Of a stretch of 64,000 nt of DNA, positions 12,901-25,200 are shown one piece after another. The stretch is taken from contig CM041199.1 of the NCBI GenBank assembly GCA_023078555.1, forward strand, positions 124,001 through 188,000, read 5' to 3'. The position numbers were made by a program, and so were the translations under genes. Under the pieces are notes generated by a model. The model did not search any database. It saw only the letters and a program-made list of their open reading frames with translations, and was not told the origin of the DNA. Position 1 is the stretch's first letter. The number at the start of each line of letters is the position of its first letter. Origin of the DNA: Ulva prolifera. Lineage: Eukaryota; Chlorophyta; Ulvophyceae; Ulvales; Ulvaceae.

Positions 12901-15900
12901 GGCGTTTGCGATGTGGGAGGCGATCCAGGCGTGGTTTGACGCGAAGATCAAGACCATCGGCGTTGAGAACTGCATGTTCCCGCTGTTCATCCGGGAGGAT
13001 GTGCTGAGCAAGGAGGAGGCGCACCTGGAGGTGCGGCCGCCTGTGCCGGCTGCCTGTGCCCTGCAGCCTGCACCCGCTGCGGTGTGACCGTTTACGTTTT
13101 GGGTTTTCTTCAAAATTATTTCCAAGTTCTGCGCCAGTATGAACAACGGCGTGAACACTATCCACGGAGAAATCATTCTGATTCAGGACCAACGCCTGCT
13201 CGCGCGCCTGTTCCCAGCTATGTCTGCTCGATGTTGCTTCTGCTGAGCAGTGTTTGTGTGGCAGCCAGTCTTCATCACAGTCACTAACCGTGCCCTCGAC
13301 CCTTCTAGCCACTACCCCTGCCCCCGCGGCAACACCGCTTCCCGCATGCCGCACCTGCTGACGCGGTCGCCCGGTGCCGCGCAGGGTTTCTCGGCGGAGG
13401 TGGCGTGGGTGACGGCGTCGGGCGACCGGCAGCTGGACGAGCGGCTCGCGATCCGCCCGACCTCGGAGACCGCGATGTACCCGTACTACGCGGAGTGGAT
13501 CCGCAGCCACCGCGACCTGCCGCTGCTGCTCAACCAGTGGACGAGCGTCGTGCGCATGGAGACGACGCAGACGACGCCGTTCGTGCGCACGAAGGAGTTC
13601 CTCTGGCAGGAGGTGCGCGCCACTCCCACCTCCTTCGGCGGTGTGTGTCATGGGGAACACAATAACAGGTACCAACAAAGTCTGTTCGGGATTGCCGGAG
13701 AATATGAAAACGGAGAGGCTGGTGGCTTCATCTTGGGCTCTGTGTGGGGAATGCTTGGGTGTGTACACGGCAGAGAGAGGGTTGAAAACCCGCAACCCGC
13801 TCGGACACACGTGACCTGATCGTACGCCAGCTGACGGGTGCGCCGAAGCCGTGTGGAGTGAGCAGGAGGCCGACACGGGTAGCGTGTGGATTGTGTACAG
13901 TGTACAGAGCCTCCACGAGCCGGCTGAGCTGCATGCATACAGCAACACCACACACCACCCAGCGCTCCCCCGGCTGGATCGCACGCTCACGCAGTGCGCC
14001 GTCCCAACTTATCCAGCCAGCCACATGAGGCGGGGTTGTGTTCGGACGACGTTCGCGGGTGGGTGTGCTTGAGCGGGGTGTGAGTGGCGCAGGGGCACAC
14101 GGCGCACGCAACGGAGCAGGAGGCGCGGGTGCTAGTGCTCAAGATCCTGGAGTGGTACCGCGCCATCTACGAGGAGCTCATGGCGGTGCCGGTCATCCCG
14201 GGCTGGAAGAGCGAAAAGGAGAAGTTTGACGGCGCCGACGCGACCTCGACCATCGAGGTGCGGCCGCTGGCAAAGTCTGTCTGCCGTCGACATGCTTCGT
14301 GAGATCATCTGCTATCACTGACGAGCTGTCAGTGATGACTTATCGGCTTGTGGCTGTGATTGTTTCTGTGGTGGTTGTGGTGATGCACTCCTTGTTTTCC
14401 GGAAACGGTTCCTGGTCTGATGGACATACCTGGTGAGCGATAGTCGTGCTACAGTTGGCTGTACACGTATCGCGTGCACTCTCTGGGCGAGGCGTGCCAG
14501 CAGCACACTCGATCCCATATCCCACCCGATACATGGCCACACTTGCACATGGGCATGTTGTAGGGGCCGTGCAGGTTGGGCCGATAGCAACAATGCATGG
14601 GCACCAGGCATGTGCTGCCATCCTCGATCAGTGTGAACAAATACCAGTGATCAGCGCTGCTGTCAATTATTTGGCCTTCACACAGGATATCCTGATCTTG
14701 TTGCTGGGCATAGCACACAGCCTTGTGGTGTCTCATCTCCGAGCAGAATCACCCAACACTTATCCCCGCTGTCCAACAGGGTCTGCAATGTAAGCACCAA
14801 CCCAACGCATCCACGCCAGCAGTGTCAGTAACGCAGCACTATGCAGCAGTGTTGGGCCATCGGGCCCGATCACATAGAACAGTTCCAAATATTCAGATCT
14901 AATTTCGGGGTGGCAGCCCTGGAAATGCTGCAAAGCGACCCAACACTGCTGTGCAGGCGTTCATCCCACAGGCCGGCAAGGGCATCCAGGGCGCCACCTC
15001 GCATTGCCTCGGCCAGAACTTCGCAAAGATGTTTGACGTGAAGTTCTCGGATGCCGACGGGCAGGAACGCTTTGTTTGGCAGACGTCCTGGGGCTGCACG
15101 ACGCGCACGCTGGGAGTCATGATCCTCACACATGGAGACGACAAGGGCCTCGTCATCCCGCCGCGCATCGCGCCGAAGCACGTTATCGTCGTGCCGATCA
15201 CGATGGCCAGCCACAGCGAGGAGGAGGTGGCTGTGGTGCACCGCAAGGCGGAGGAGCTCGCGGCCGCTGTCAAGGCTACCGGTACCCTCTCCACCCCCTC
15301 CCCCCCCCCCCTCCCGCCTGCCGGATGTACCCTGATGTGCACGTGTCCTGCGATGTGCGTTGTCTCCTCATCACCACACTTCATCACCGTGGGTGATCTC
15401 GACAGAGGAAAGGACCTGCTTTGCGTGTGGCAGGGGTATTCCGCGCCGACATGCATGGCCGCCATGCCGCCCAATACATAGCCAACAGGCTGTCAGTGTG
15501 ATCACAACAAACTATTTCAACCCTGCCTGGTTTATGACCCTGATCGAAATCCCCTTGCTTCGATTCAATCGCGTCGTTCGTCTCTGTCATCAATCCACAA
15601 TCGCACCCAGACACGCAGCAAGAGGTCAATCCCAGGGCGCACGCGCAGGCCTGAAGGCGTCGGCGGACCTGCGCGAGAACTACACCCCCGGCCACAAGTA
15701 TTCGCAGTGGGAGCTCAAGGGCGTGTGCCTGCGGCTGGAGCTCGGGCCGAAGGACATGGAGAAGGGGTCGGTGATGACGGTGCGGCGCGACACCGGCGCG
15801 AAGGAGGCCGTCGCGTGGGCGGAGCTCGCGGCGCGGGTGCCTGCGATCCTCGATGACATGCAGTCCTCCATGTTTGCCAAGGCGCAGGCCGCCGTGACCG

Positions 15901-16703
15901 CGGCGCAGACGACGGTGCGCCGGCCCCTGTCCACCACCCTGCGGGTCTCTCCCTCACTGTGCTGGTTTGCCCGTGCAGAGGCCTGTCGGGCGGTCGGTGC
16001 GTGTGCATCTGTGCTGAAACTGAGAAGAAGCAAAGGCTCGTCGGGAGGCGTCGGGCAACAGTATGCGTACAGCTTTACGTGTCAACGGACTGGAGTCGCA
16101 TGTGCCCACCGTGGCTGATGCGGCGTCCGTGGAGGAGCCGGTTGGGCATGATGCGCGGCAAAGCTGCGATCAGTGCGGGATGAGTGCGGGGTGCAGTGCC
16201 GTCTGGGCGGCTGCTCGGGCGCCAGGCGATGTCCCGACCTCGCCGGCGTCCGGCTGCAATTGCAATAGATCTGCCGTATGTAGCCCTGCAATCAGACACA
16301 GAGTCGATGCTGCGGATCGATGCGTCATGATCACTTCCGCCTCGACAGCAGGTCACCCACCTCCGCTAGAGAAAGTCTGCACCACTCAATGGCTGGTTGT
16401 ACACATTGCATCAGACCTGTGCAGGTGTTCAACATGGAGGACTTCAAGAAGGCACTCGCGGAGAAGAAGCGCATCCTGGCGCCGTGGGCCCCGGACAGCG
16501 ACATCGAGGACAGTGTGAAGAAGATGACGCGGGTCGACGGAGACCCGGAGACGGGCGAGGGCATGATGGCGGGCGCAAAGACGCTGTGCATTCCGTTTGA
16601 CCAGCCTGAGATGCCGGAGGGCCAGGTCTGCATCTTTGCTGATGCGCTCAACGGCGAGAAGCGGCCCGCCACCGAGTTCGTGCTATGGGGCCGGTCATAC
16701 TAG
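9966..16703 (+). CDS. Prolyl-tRNA synthetase, cytosolic (eukaryote/archaeal) type, with N-terminal GST-like domain
   Basis: Charges tRNA-Pro with proline using ATP in the cytosol. Nine exons join in phase: 9966-10298, 10883-11026, 11784-12021, 12759-13030, 13385-13612, 14093-14257, 14957-15281, 15649-15914, 16425-16703 (about 749 residues). Exons 1-3 encode a GST-like fold: a thioredoxin-like half with [21 protein letters not shown], then a GST-C half with [12 protein letters not shown], then a Lys/Glu/Ala linker. Exons 4-9 are a full class II core: motif 1 around [15 protein letters not shown], motif 2 region [12 protein letters not shown] and [13 protein letters not shown], motif 3 region [13 protein letters not shown], an anticodon-binding domain, and the C-terminal zinc-binding-like domain ending GRSY, as in eukaryotic ProRS. 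The fusion rests on phase 1 agreement across intron 12022-12758. Alternatively, the GST part ends at the stop at 12119 and ProRS starts near 12704. Confidence 0.9.
14844..14956 (+). repeat. TIR-bearing introner-like element, copy A
   Basis: It forms the 3' end of the 699-base ProRS intron 14258-14956. It has a perfect 13-base terminal inverted repeat, CAGCAGTGTTGGG at 14844-14856 and CCCAACACTGCTG at 14939-14951. The acceptor TGCAG (14952-14956) directly follows the right repeat. It is homologous to 3222-3112 on the other strand, in the SRCR gene. Confidence 0.8.
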
Positions 16704-18313
16704 GGCTGCAGAGGTGGCTGGAGAGGCACGGCGCGTGTGTGCCCGTCTCGTCATGGATGCCATTTAGATCTCCTTAGGATGATGTGGGCTCGAGCCGTGT
16801 GAGCAGCTTGGCGGGCCCATGGCGCCCGGCCGCTTGGGCGGAGGCGCAATAAGCATTACATTGTGTCTGACAACGTGTTTGTGACATGGTGGTGACATCG
16901 TTGATGGCATGGACGAGACATGTCTGATGTGGAGGTGGTTGTTACTGCTGACGATTGGCCACGGTGTGTCTCCGCGACGCACAGGTTTGGCTGTCTCTGT
17001 GCGATTCCTCTGGTGCTCCCAGCCTCCCCGACTTTGTGGTCGCAGCACAGACTCTACCTCACGAATGACTGCCGTATCACATGGATTGTGGTCCTCAGAT
17101 CTTGCTCCAGGAGGTCCCTGGGCGGCACAAGCGGTGCATGGGAGCAGACTTCTGCAGGGAGAAGATATCCCGTCGCTTGACTGCAACGGGGCAAAAAGCA
17201 TCGTGCATCGTAGCATAGACAGGAACAACATGCATACGTATACATAGGTATAGGATATGGATGACAAGCCTCAAGTGGATCTCCCGTGAATGCACAACTC
17301 TTCCACCGGCATCTAAGCCAGGTGTGCAAAAATCTCGCACGAATGGCAGCCGATGTGTGCGCACACACGATGACATTCCACTTCTGCACCATGCCCAAAA
17401 TTGATTTGTATGGATATGCACATGTCGAATCCGCCACCATTCTTGACAACGCAGCAACAGTTCTGCATTCCCATATGTATGCATTCCCGTTCATGTTTCC
17501 GCCCGAGCTTCTTGTATGACTCAGGACTCTAAACGGCTGGCACATTCTTATATTGCGGCCTTTTAGCAAAACCTTTGCCATTCACTCTGCTTCCTCGGAC
17601 TCAGCAGCCGTCGATATCAAGGCCACACCCCAACGCCCCCCCCCATGGGGATTGCCAGCAAGTCAGCCCTGCGCACCTCCTGCCAGGCCACCTGCCCAAC
17701 CCCCGCTGTTCTCCGTCACCGTCATGTGTCGATTCCCAATTGCGGGCATGCATCTACGCAGGAAGCATCCATGTGGCGCAGACATCTCATGCAGATTCTG
17801 GCGCACCTGCAAGATGTTGCTTGCAGCTCCTGGGATTGTCAGCACGCCTCGCAACGCGGTATATCAGCGTTGGAATGTCGTGGTCACACCGTACACTGGC
17901 CCCCACCACGCTATTAAGTTTACGCATGTAACGGTAGTCAACTTTGATGGCCTTGTGGCAGTAACAACGCACGTGGGCGCTCCTGTATCAACGCCGTATC
18001 ACAGGAGTGTGCCGTCTGTAGGTCTCTACCGGCATTGCGCGCTGACCCTTCGGCCATGCACCGGCGATGGCCAGCCTCGCTGTTGGCAGCAAAGGACAAT
18101 CGTTCAATGCGATGACGCTGGAAAGGTGCCGAGCCATTCTTAATTTGCCACAAATGCGAAGCAATTCCAGCTTTCGTTATCTGTTCCAACGCTGCCGGTC
18201 CAACCACCAAACACTTATCTTCGATCTGCAACCATGTAATGTGACCACTCAGAATCTATCACTTTTGCTCACGTTGTAAACTAGACTGGGGACAATGGAA
18301 TTTCTAACGGGGT
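16704..18313. other. Intergenic, no supported gene
   Basis: Lies between the ProRS stop codon and the first exon found for the methyltransferase gene. Open frames on both strands are short, overlap each other and match nothing known to me. The 3' UTR of ProRS and the 5' region of the downstream gene are expected here. No tRNA, terminal repeat or dispersed repeat copy was recognised. Confidence 0.5.
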
Positions 18314-19331
18314 ATGCTCACGTCCGATCTCCAGTGCAACAGACATGCCTCTGCAGGAAGCTCATGCGAACGGCTCCACTCATCAGAAAATAATTGCCGC
18401 AGGACCTCGGAAGATGCAAACTTTAATCAGTACTGGTATTCTGCTCACACTATTGGACAGCTGATTGCGGTGCGCACCATCGCATTTTGAATGCAGCACT
18501 GTCGCGGTGCACCACAAAATCACAATCTGCTCTTATTGCTGCGCTGCATCCCTGAAACGCATATGATCGGTGTGGATGTCTCAATGACGGCCTTTTCTCG
18601 AAATTCGGAGCATGGCCATCGGTAAATTATGCGGAATCCCTGCAGGAGCTCGAGAGCCAGTGCTCATCTGTTGCATTCCTGTCAACTCCATCTGTATACT
18701 TCTCTCTTTCAGAGGTGCGTGCCACGCTCAATGATTCTATAATTATTGGCCCCGCGAGCTGGATGGCAATCTGGCTCAGCCTTCTGGCTTGGCGTGCTAT
18801 GCTAGTGACGACTACATCTGTGTGCGTTCAACCTGCCCATCCGCTGTGCAAGTGGGCTTCAGCGCGAGAATTTGACAGCTCCGTTTGTCTGGCTGTTCAA
18901 ATGGCATAATCTCGTAAGCGACTGAGATGGACGCGTGTTTGTAGGAGAGCCCGCTCAAGACAAACAGCAAGGTCCTCGACTTTGATACGCAATGGAAGAA
19001 TGAGCCAGCATATGTATTCTACGACTACAAGCAACCAGAGGAACTGCCATCAGATCTTCTTCACAAATTTGATGGAATCCTCATTGACCCGCCATTCATC
19101 ACATCTGATGTGTGGCAAAAATATGCAACCACAGCAAAGCTTCTGCTGAAAGAAGGCGGCAAGGTCATCTGTACGACCATTGCCGAAAATGAACACATGA
19201 TGAAAGATCTTTTGAACTTGCAAACGGCCCCGTTCAAGCCGTTCATTCCCAATCTGGTTTATCAGTACAACCTGTACTTGAACTTTGAGCCTCGTTTCCT
19301 TCACCAAGCCAACCATGAGGTTATTGAATAA
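18314..19331 (+). CDS. EEF1AKMT1: EEF1A lysine N-methyltransferase, EEF1AKMT1 (N6AMT2) family
   Basis: Family members methylate a lysine of translation elongation factor eEF1A (Lys79 in human) using S-adenosylmethionine in the cytosol. Three exons, 18314-18469, 18646-18714 and 18945-19331, join in phase 0 with GTGCGC/GTGCGT donors and give 203 residues, close to the human 214. Exon 1 carries FNQYWYS, matching the family's Q-F-W-Y-S region. Exon 2 carries VAFLSTPSVYFSL. Exon 3 carries VLDFDTQW, FYDYKQP, the catalytic-type DPPF motif at residues 123-126, and a C-terminal Y-Q-Y-N-L-Y-L-N-F strand. The usual N-terminal leader before exon 1 (about 20 residues, L-S-x-x-T-L-A-A-L-Q) is not visible, so an earlier 5' exon spliced at 18357 is possible. 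Codon use is balanced rather than GC-saturated. Confidence 0.88.
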
Positions 19332-20419
19332 TCATGTGGGCCTTCGGGTTCTTTTTGGGCTCATTGGCAGCAGCTGTCAAGTGATACAACTCTGCTGCTG
19401 GGTTCAGACTTCTGCGCCTGACCAGCACTGTTCATGTTGTGATGAAACAACGATGTGATGATGAATTTCCAATGAGATTCCGAGTGTGCAAGCTGCCGCC
19501 TTTGACAGTGTAACACTGTGTCCTTTGTGCTGGCTGCTGCATCTCACATTATAACAATGTCTCTACAATGCATTGATCTTTGGCATCTACCAAGTCTTCC
19601 TGCGAATTGAACCAGCATGGTGTATGCAGTGCTATGCCCGACGGTAAACCAGCTGTGCAGACTGTCTCCATAATGAATGCACAGAAAAGAACAAATCAGA
19701 GCCGGCATCGCGTCCCACACTGTTGTGTGTCGGCCTCTTCACCCAGAGGGGCACATAGATCTGAAACCGGCGCACAAACAGCCGCTGCAGCAGCGTGAGA
19801 GGCAATGCGGTGGACGAAGGGCGCAGGAGTGACGCAACCGCCACAACGACACCAAGAGGGTGTCCCGTGTCAGTCGCCAGCCACGCCACAGCCACACCAC
19901 ACCCGCGCTAGTTGCCACGAAGCACGCATGTACACACGTCGTTCTCTTCTTGCGCTGCTCGTTGGGTCCGTGGACTACGACATGCCTGCCTCACCTAACA
20001 CCTCGTCAGTTCCCACATGCACGGAGGCCGCGGCCGGTCGGGCGGGAGCGCCCCGCACCAGCGCCGGAGCGGCGCCGGCGGGGGGGTCCGGCAGAGTCGG
20101 AGCGGTACACACGGCAGCGCAGGGCTCGGCAGTGACCGGCGACGGGAACGCACACCGGACCGCAGACACCGTGCGGGGGCCATCTCGCACAACACGCGGC
20201 AGGCCAGGCCAGCTCTGCACATGTGGGCGTTGCAGCGTGAGCACAGGAGGAGGCCCTGTGAGTTGCATATGTTTGTCTGAGGGGGCTTCCAGGTGTTTCA
20301 GCCCTTCGGCAAGTGATTAGTTCATTCCGAGTATGGCTCAGACGGAGGAATAAAAATAATGAAGCTAAGACTTTCAAAGCAAAATCAATATAAATATAAT
20401 ATATAAATATAATAATGTC

Positions 20420-20475
20420 AAATGTCAATGTCATCTAAAGGACACGGCTCAGTACATCCAGACTTACTTTACTTT
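20420..20475 (+). repeat. Dispersed repeat family C, copy 3 (diverged)
   Basis: Shares TGTCAATGTC, GGA[CT]ACGGCTCAGTA and the CAGA[CT]TTACTTTAC tail with the copies at 6809 and 46507. It ends in ACTTTTACAG, a good acceptor-like sequence, but no coding exon was recognised after it. Confidence 0.6.
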
Positions 20476-20970
20476 TACAGGAGCTCCTGCACCTAGGTGG
20501 CACCCAGCCACTGCTGGTGGGGTCGTGAGCGGCAGGCGCGGCAGCAGGTTCCTTCTGCACAGTCGCGGGTTCGCTGCGTACAGCGTTTGGCTGGGACCAT
20601 GGATGGCTGGGACAGTCATGTTGCTGGCAGCATATGCCTGCAGACTCTGCAGTGCAGAGCACACCGAGAGACGATCCTGCCACCTGCTGGATACCAGTGA
20701 TAATGGTCAGAACAGCCGAGCATGTGCCTAGTCACACAATCTGAAGAGAAATTTTGATCTGCACGGGCTGTCGCAAAGCTGCTGCAGGGATGTGGAAGTG
20801 GCTGTGCTGCTGCTTGAGCTGCATTTCATTGGTACAGGTGTCACACATGAAGGCCCAGCTGGGTCAATCACAATTGCAAGTGTTGACTTTGACAGCACGG
20901 CTGGTAGCGTCTATATGGGCTCTACAGCCAGAAGCCGGAACTCGCGACGTTGCCAAATGCGGATTGCAGC

Positions 20971-21030
20971 AAGTGTGTTAGTAGAACAAAGTCTGCGAGG
21001 CAGGTCGCTCCTGCGCTATTGGCGTGCTCG
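20971..21030 (+). repeat. Dispersed repeat family D, diverged copy
   Basis: The stretch GTGTTAGTAGAACAAAG followed by GCGAGGCAGGTCGC aligns with the family-D core (TGTTACAAGGACAAAG then GCAAGGCGGGCAG). Similarity is weaker than among the other copies. Confidence 0.45.
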
Positions 21031-22267
21031 GATCGATGCACGTGTCCGCCTGAGAGACCAGAAATGCTGCCTGGAATGCATTGCGATGATGACGGGACAG
21101 ACATCCACGTAATCCAGCGCTGTGCTGATGTATCTTTATGGGAACAAGCGTGAAAAGCGATCACGCATGCCAAGGACGTGTTACGTGTATATCTCGTATA
21201 CCGTAGATACGTATACGCTGGACGCAGCATTGAATATGCATCTGGAGGAGGCTCCACGCCACATCTGATGCATCTGATGTCGTCGTGCATCGGCAATGCC
21301 AGCAGTCGGTTGACTGCTGGCGACTGCGCAGGTCAACGTTGGGGATGCATCAGCTGAGGTCATTGTACAGTGCATCTGCATACTGCATGCAGGTGTTCTC
21401 GTGCACTGCAGGAAGCCATGATGACTGCAAGCTTATGCCTGGCACGGTGTGAGATCGCTAGCGCTGTACCCACATGTAGCCACACCGCGAACCGCGCGTG
21501 ACAAGCTGTACCGCCAGATCAACACACGGTTACTTCAGTCGTTCATGATGCGTCCTTGAGAGGTGCATGTTGTTGCAAGACCGTGCAAGAGCCATCTTAT
21601 CACGGGATGTCGATATATGTCGATGCGATCGTGTCTCGAGCATAGATCGCAAGATATGAAGGCGTGTACACGCACATGCCCCTTAATACTGTGAGCGTGC
21701 GAGCTTCGTCCGCAGCGAGCCCTGCAGGTCAGCTGTGCAGCAGTGGGCACGGCTGCAGCGCTGAGGCGGATGACTTCCACATGGATGCGTTGCCTTCGCG
21801 AATACAAACAAGCCTTGGACACGTGCAATGACTGTCTGCGGCTGCAGACAACGTGATACGGACCAGGCAGCACATTCTGACGTTGCGGCCGCTGGGTGAC
21901 TGCATCACTGCAGTAAATAGTTGTTATTTGGCTGTGGTGAGTGTAATTCTTTGGGAATGAATGCGACAAAATATGGCGGGTGTCCACGTCAGCAGTGTTG
22001 GCTTGCCGCCACCAAATCAAGTACGGTACCGCGAGAGCTCCGTCTTCGCAGTCACACGACAACACCTGACTTGAGGACGACGTCTTCTCTGTGCTATCAA
22101 TTGATTCACGTTGCGGACGAAATGGTTTGGACTCGTACCCCGAGCGACATGTTGTAACAACGGATCATATGCGTAGGCTTTAGAGCTATTTAAACTCCTG
22201 TTGTAGTCAATAACGCTTTATTGAAACATTGCTGTAAGCTGCGGCCATTGGGCCATCACTTGCGGAC

Positions 22268-25200
22268 ATGAACGATACCGTCAAAGCAGAGACGTCTTGT
22301 GGTCCAGTTCAAGACGCACTCGACAACACGTTGTTCAGCGGAAGTGACCATACTCGTAATGATGTTGAAGGGGGTCAAATGTTTCACTCTGAGCATAAGC
22401 CTGAGCTAGATTGGGATGAGGAGCAGGAACTCAACGCGGCTCGCAAACGGAGCTCAAGAATATGCAAAATGGAAGAGAAAAAGAAAGAAGATGAAGAAAA
22501 ACGTGCTGAGGAGGAGGCCGAAGCTGAGCGTAAAGCAGAAGAGAAGCGGGTAGCTCGTCAAAAACGCAAGCAGGAAAAGGAACTGCATCAAGGTACCGAC
22601 GACCAGCAGCGGTATGTTTCCTCAGAAATCTGCCGTTAATTAATGTATGAGTGGCATGTTTGCTGTTCTGGTGTCGCTCAATCCCTGTCCCCGAAGGCAG
22701 TGGTGTACATCATCGTATCTATGCGAGCGTCCTGCCCGATGTGCGCACACGGTGGACTCGAACCTTCACATACGTCCACTTCACCACACCAACACAATGC
22801 CTAGCCTAATTTCACGTGATCGTGTGATGTCAAGTCTCCTCCAGCAGCGCGTGGGATTGCTCCCCCAGCATGCCCATATTGGCCTTGCTGTTGTCCTGGT
22901 CATGACCTCCTTCGGCGCCTCCGTCAAGCTTTCAGTCTCTATCATAGGCCATCTTGATCCTTGCCGTCAAATTTAGATACCTCGGAGCGGCGCTGATCAG
23001 ATCCATGCTCTGACCTTGACAACGGTATCAGTCTCTCCTGCACAGGACATGCAAACGCCATCCACCCCGCAGCAATCTTTGGGCCTGCTGGTGGTTGAAA
23101 CTACATACACTAAGGTGACGAATGCAGGCGTATGCATGGAGTGTATCAAGCGGCTCATCGAGATGGAGTGCAGTACATGGTCCCAGCTGGTGCGCCCCCA
23201 TGCGCGGAACTCGAAAGCTCTTTGCTGGTTGCTGCTTTATCAGGTCAACATGTGCTACCGAATGAAGCTGTAGGGAGGTGGAAAGGCTGCAATCGACTCC
23301 CAGCACCTCCCTGTCACCCCATGCATTTTCGCACAGTTTCATGTTTTGGCGTCAGTGTCATCTACCGGCGTCGGTGTCAACTACCGGCTTTGTCAGAGAT
23401 TTCGACCGCATGTGCATCCTTGGGGCGTGACTTTGATTGTGCACCATGCCTCTGGTGGTGTTCAGGAGTGTTGCGGTCGGACCACTGTCAGCCGGTCCCC
23501 TGGTTGCAGCAGTCCTGAGTTCAGTAAATGTTCTCTCACGGGTGGTGTCACCTATTGCGCCTTTCCAGTGCGCTGAATGGAGGATCTTGATGGCGTAAGC
23601 TGTGTGCAGGCATGGTGTCAGGGCTCCCGCACGGCCACATGATTCCCATCGGGCCCCACGGCGCTGGCATGCCGCCGCAGATGATGCCGACAATAATGAT
23701 GCAGCCTCAGCCACTCCTGCCGCATGTCGCTGCGGCACCCCGTGGCGGCCGCGATCACCCGCACGCGGCCGCCGCGGGATGGCCGCCGCAGCCGGCGCCG
23801 GCCACTGCCGCTGCCCCGGTTCCAGCCCCACAGGCGGCTGCCCCCGCTCCCAAGCCCAGCGGTGCTCAGAAGCAAAAAGCGGACACAAACCGTGTGCACT
23901 CTGGCTGGACGCCAATCGGGACAAAGAAGCTGTCGGGGCGCTGCATGAAGCAACGAATACCACGAAAGTGCGCCAATACCTGCTGAATGGATCGCTCACT
24001 TGCTTTCACCAGAGTCACCTGATCTCTCTTGTATTTCCATTGCGTTTTTCATGACTCAGTCAGTGCAGCTTGCATACACTGGCTTTTGGCGACCCCTGTG
24101 TTCCTCTGTGAGCCGCGGATCTGTCGGGAATCTATGCATCGCAGATTCTGTGCTGCACCCTGCGAGATGTGTCGGTGTGGTGCAGAAAGGCCCAGAGGGC
24201 CCGCATACGAACGCTCGCAGAGATCGCGGCGACGTGGGGCGTACATGACCCCGCCCCCGCGGCGCCGGCCGCGCCGCCTGCCGCGGGAGCGAGCGCGTCG
24301 GTGCTGCCTAACAGTGACGCCGCAAAGACACGTGCGGCGGCGGTGCATGAGGACCTGATGCGGCGGCGCGCTGACACGCAGCAGCAGCTGCGAAAATATG
24401 TGCAGAGCGGGAAGATCTCGTCAGAGATGGCGCAGCAGCGCATGGCAGAGGTTGACCAGGTGTGCCCTCACCACCGCTGTGCACCTCTGTGTGTCCATAC
24501 GCACGATTACATGTTGCCGTTCCAGGGTGACCAGATCGTATGCCCATGTGCATGTGGCACGTCTGCATGACCACATGCACATCAGCATCAGCAGGCACGG
24601 CGGCGTGGACTCTCTTTGTCACCGAGGAACCCTCGTGGGTTCAGCGCCATGATCCCCCCCCCATACCACAGTGCATCATTCTCGTCTGCGAGCAGGGCGC
24701 CGGCTCGAGCGTGCATGCGTGTGCCGTGTGCTGGCGCTGCGGCCGGAGTCAGCCTGTGGGTGGGCGTGGGGCGCGTCAGTTGCGTGGTGATCAGTGTGCA
24801 TCGCATCGGCATGTGGCGGTGTCACCCCTTGCCAGCGGCCTGCTGTGCTGTGCAGCTGTCGTCGGTCGTCGTCCAGATCTGCCCGTCGCACCCGACGGCC
24901 ACGCTGCAGCAGCTGGTGGGCATCGCGCAGAGCATCATCAACGCGCGGCAGCGGCAGGCGTCGCTGCAGGGCCACCCGATGTTTGCGCGCCTCACGGGCG
25001 ACCAGCAGCGGCAGCTGCTGGAGCTGCCGCACCAGCAAGGCAGCCAGGTGCGGCCGCCGCACCTACCTGCTCTCTTGCCGGCTGTCTGTGCAGCTGGTGG
25101 GCACGGTGTTGTGTTTGGTGGGACCTGCTGCCGGCGTGTGTTCGTGCATGACAGAGGAGGGCGGAGTGGAGGGTTCGTCCGGAGCTGGGGGTCAGTCACA

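Larger units (their letters stand above)
19332..22267. other. 2.9 kb gap with repeats, no supported gene
   Basis: The left part (about 19.8-20.3 kb) is GC-rich with overlapping Arg/Ala/Gly frames on both strands, typical of composition-driven open frames. About 20340-20420 is an A/T-rich run. Family-C (20420-20475) and family-D-like (20971-21030) repeats follow. A frame at 20792-21112 has beta-strand-like alternation but no family match. The promoter of the downstream Q-rich gene should lie just left of 22268. Confidence 0.45.

Noticed and set aside
13648-13990. Long minus-strand frame running through the ProRS exons (12689-13990).
   Set aside because: Antisense shadow of GC-saturated ProRS exons.
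19805-20320. Overlapping long Arg/Ala/Gly-rich frames on both strands.
   Set aside because: All frames are open because of high GC; no frame shows a domain or consistent splicing.
22741-22775. Minus-strand GGTTCGAGTCC looks like a tRNA T loop/B box.
   Set aside because: The flanking five-base stems do not pair and no matching acceptor or anticodon arm is present.
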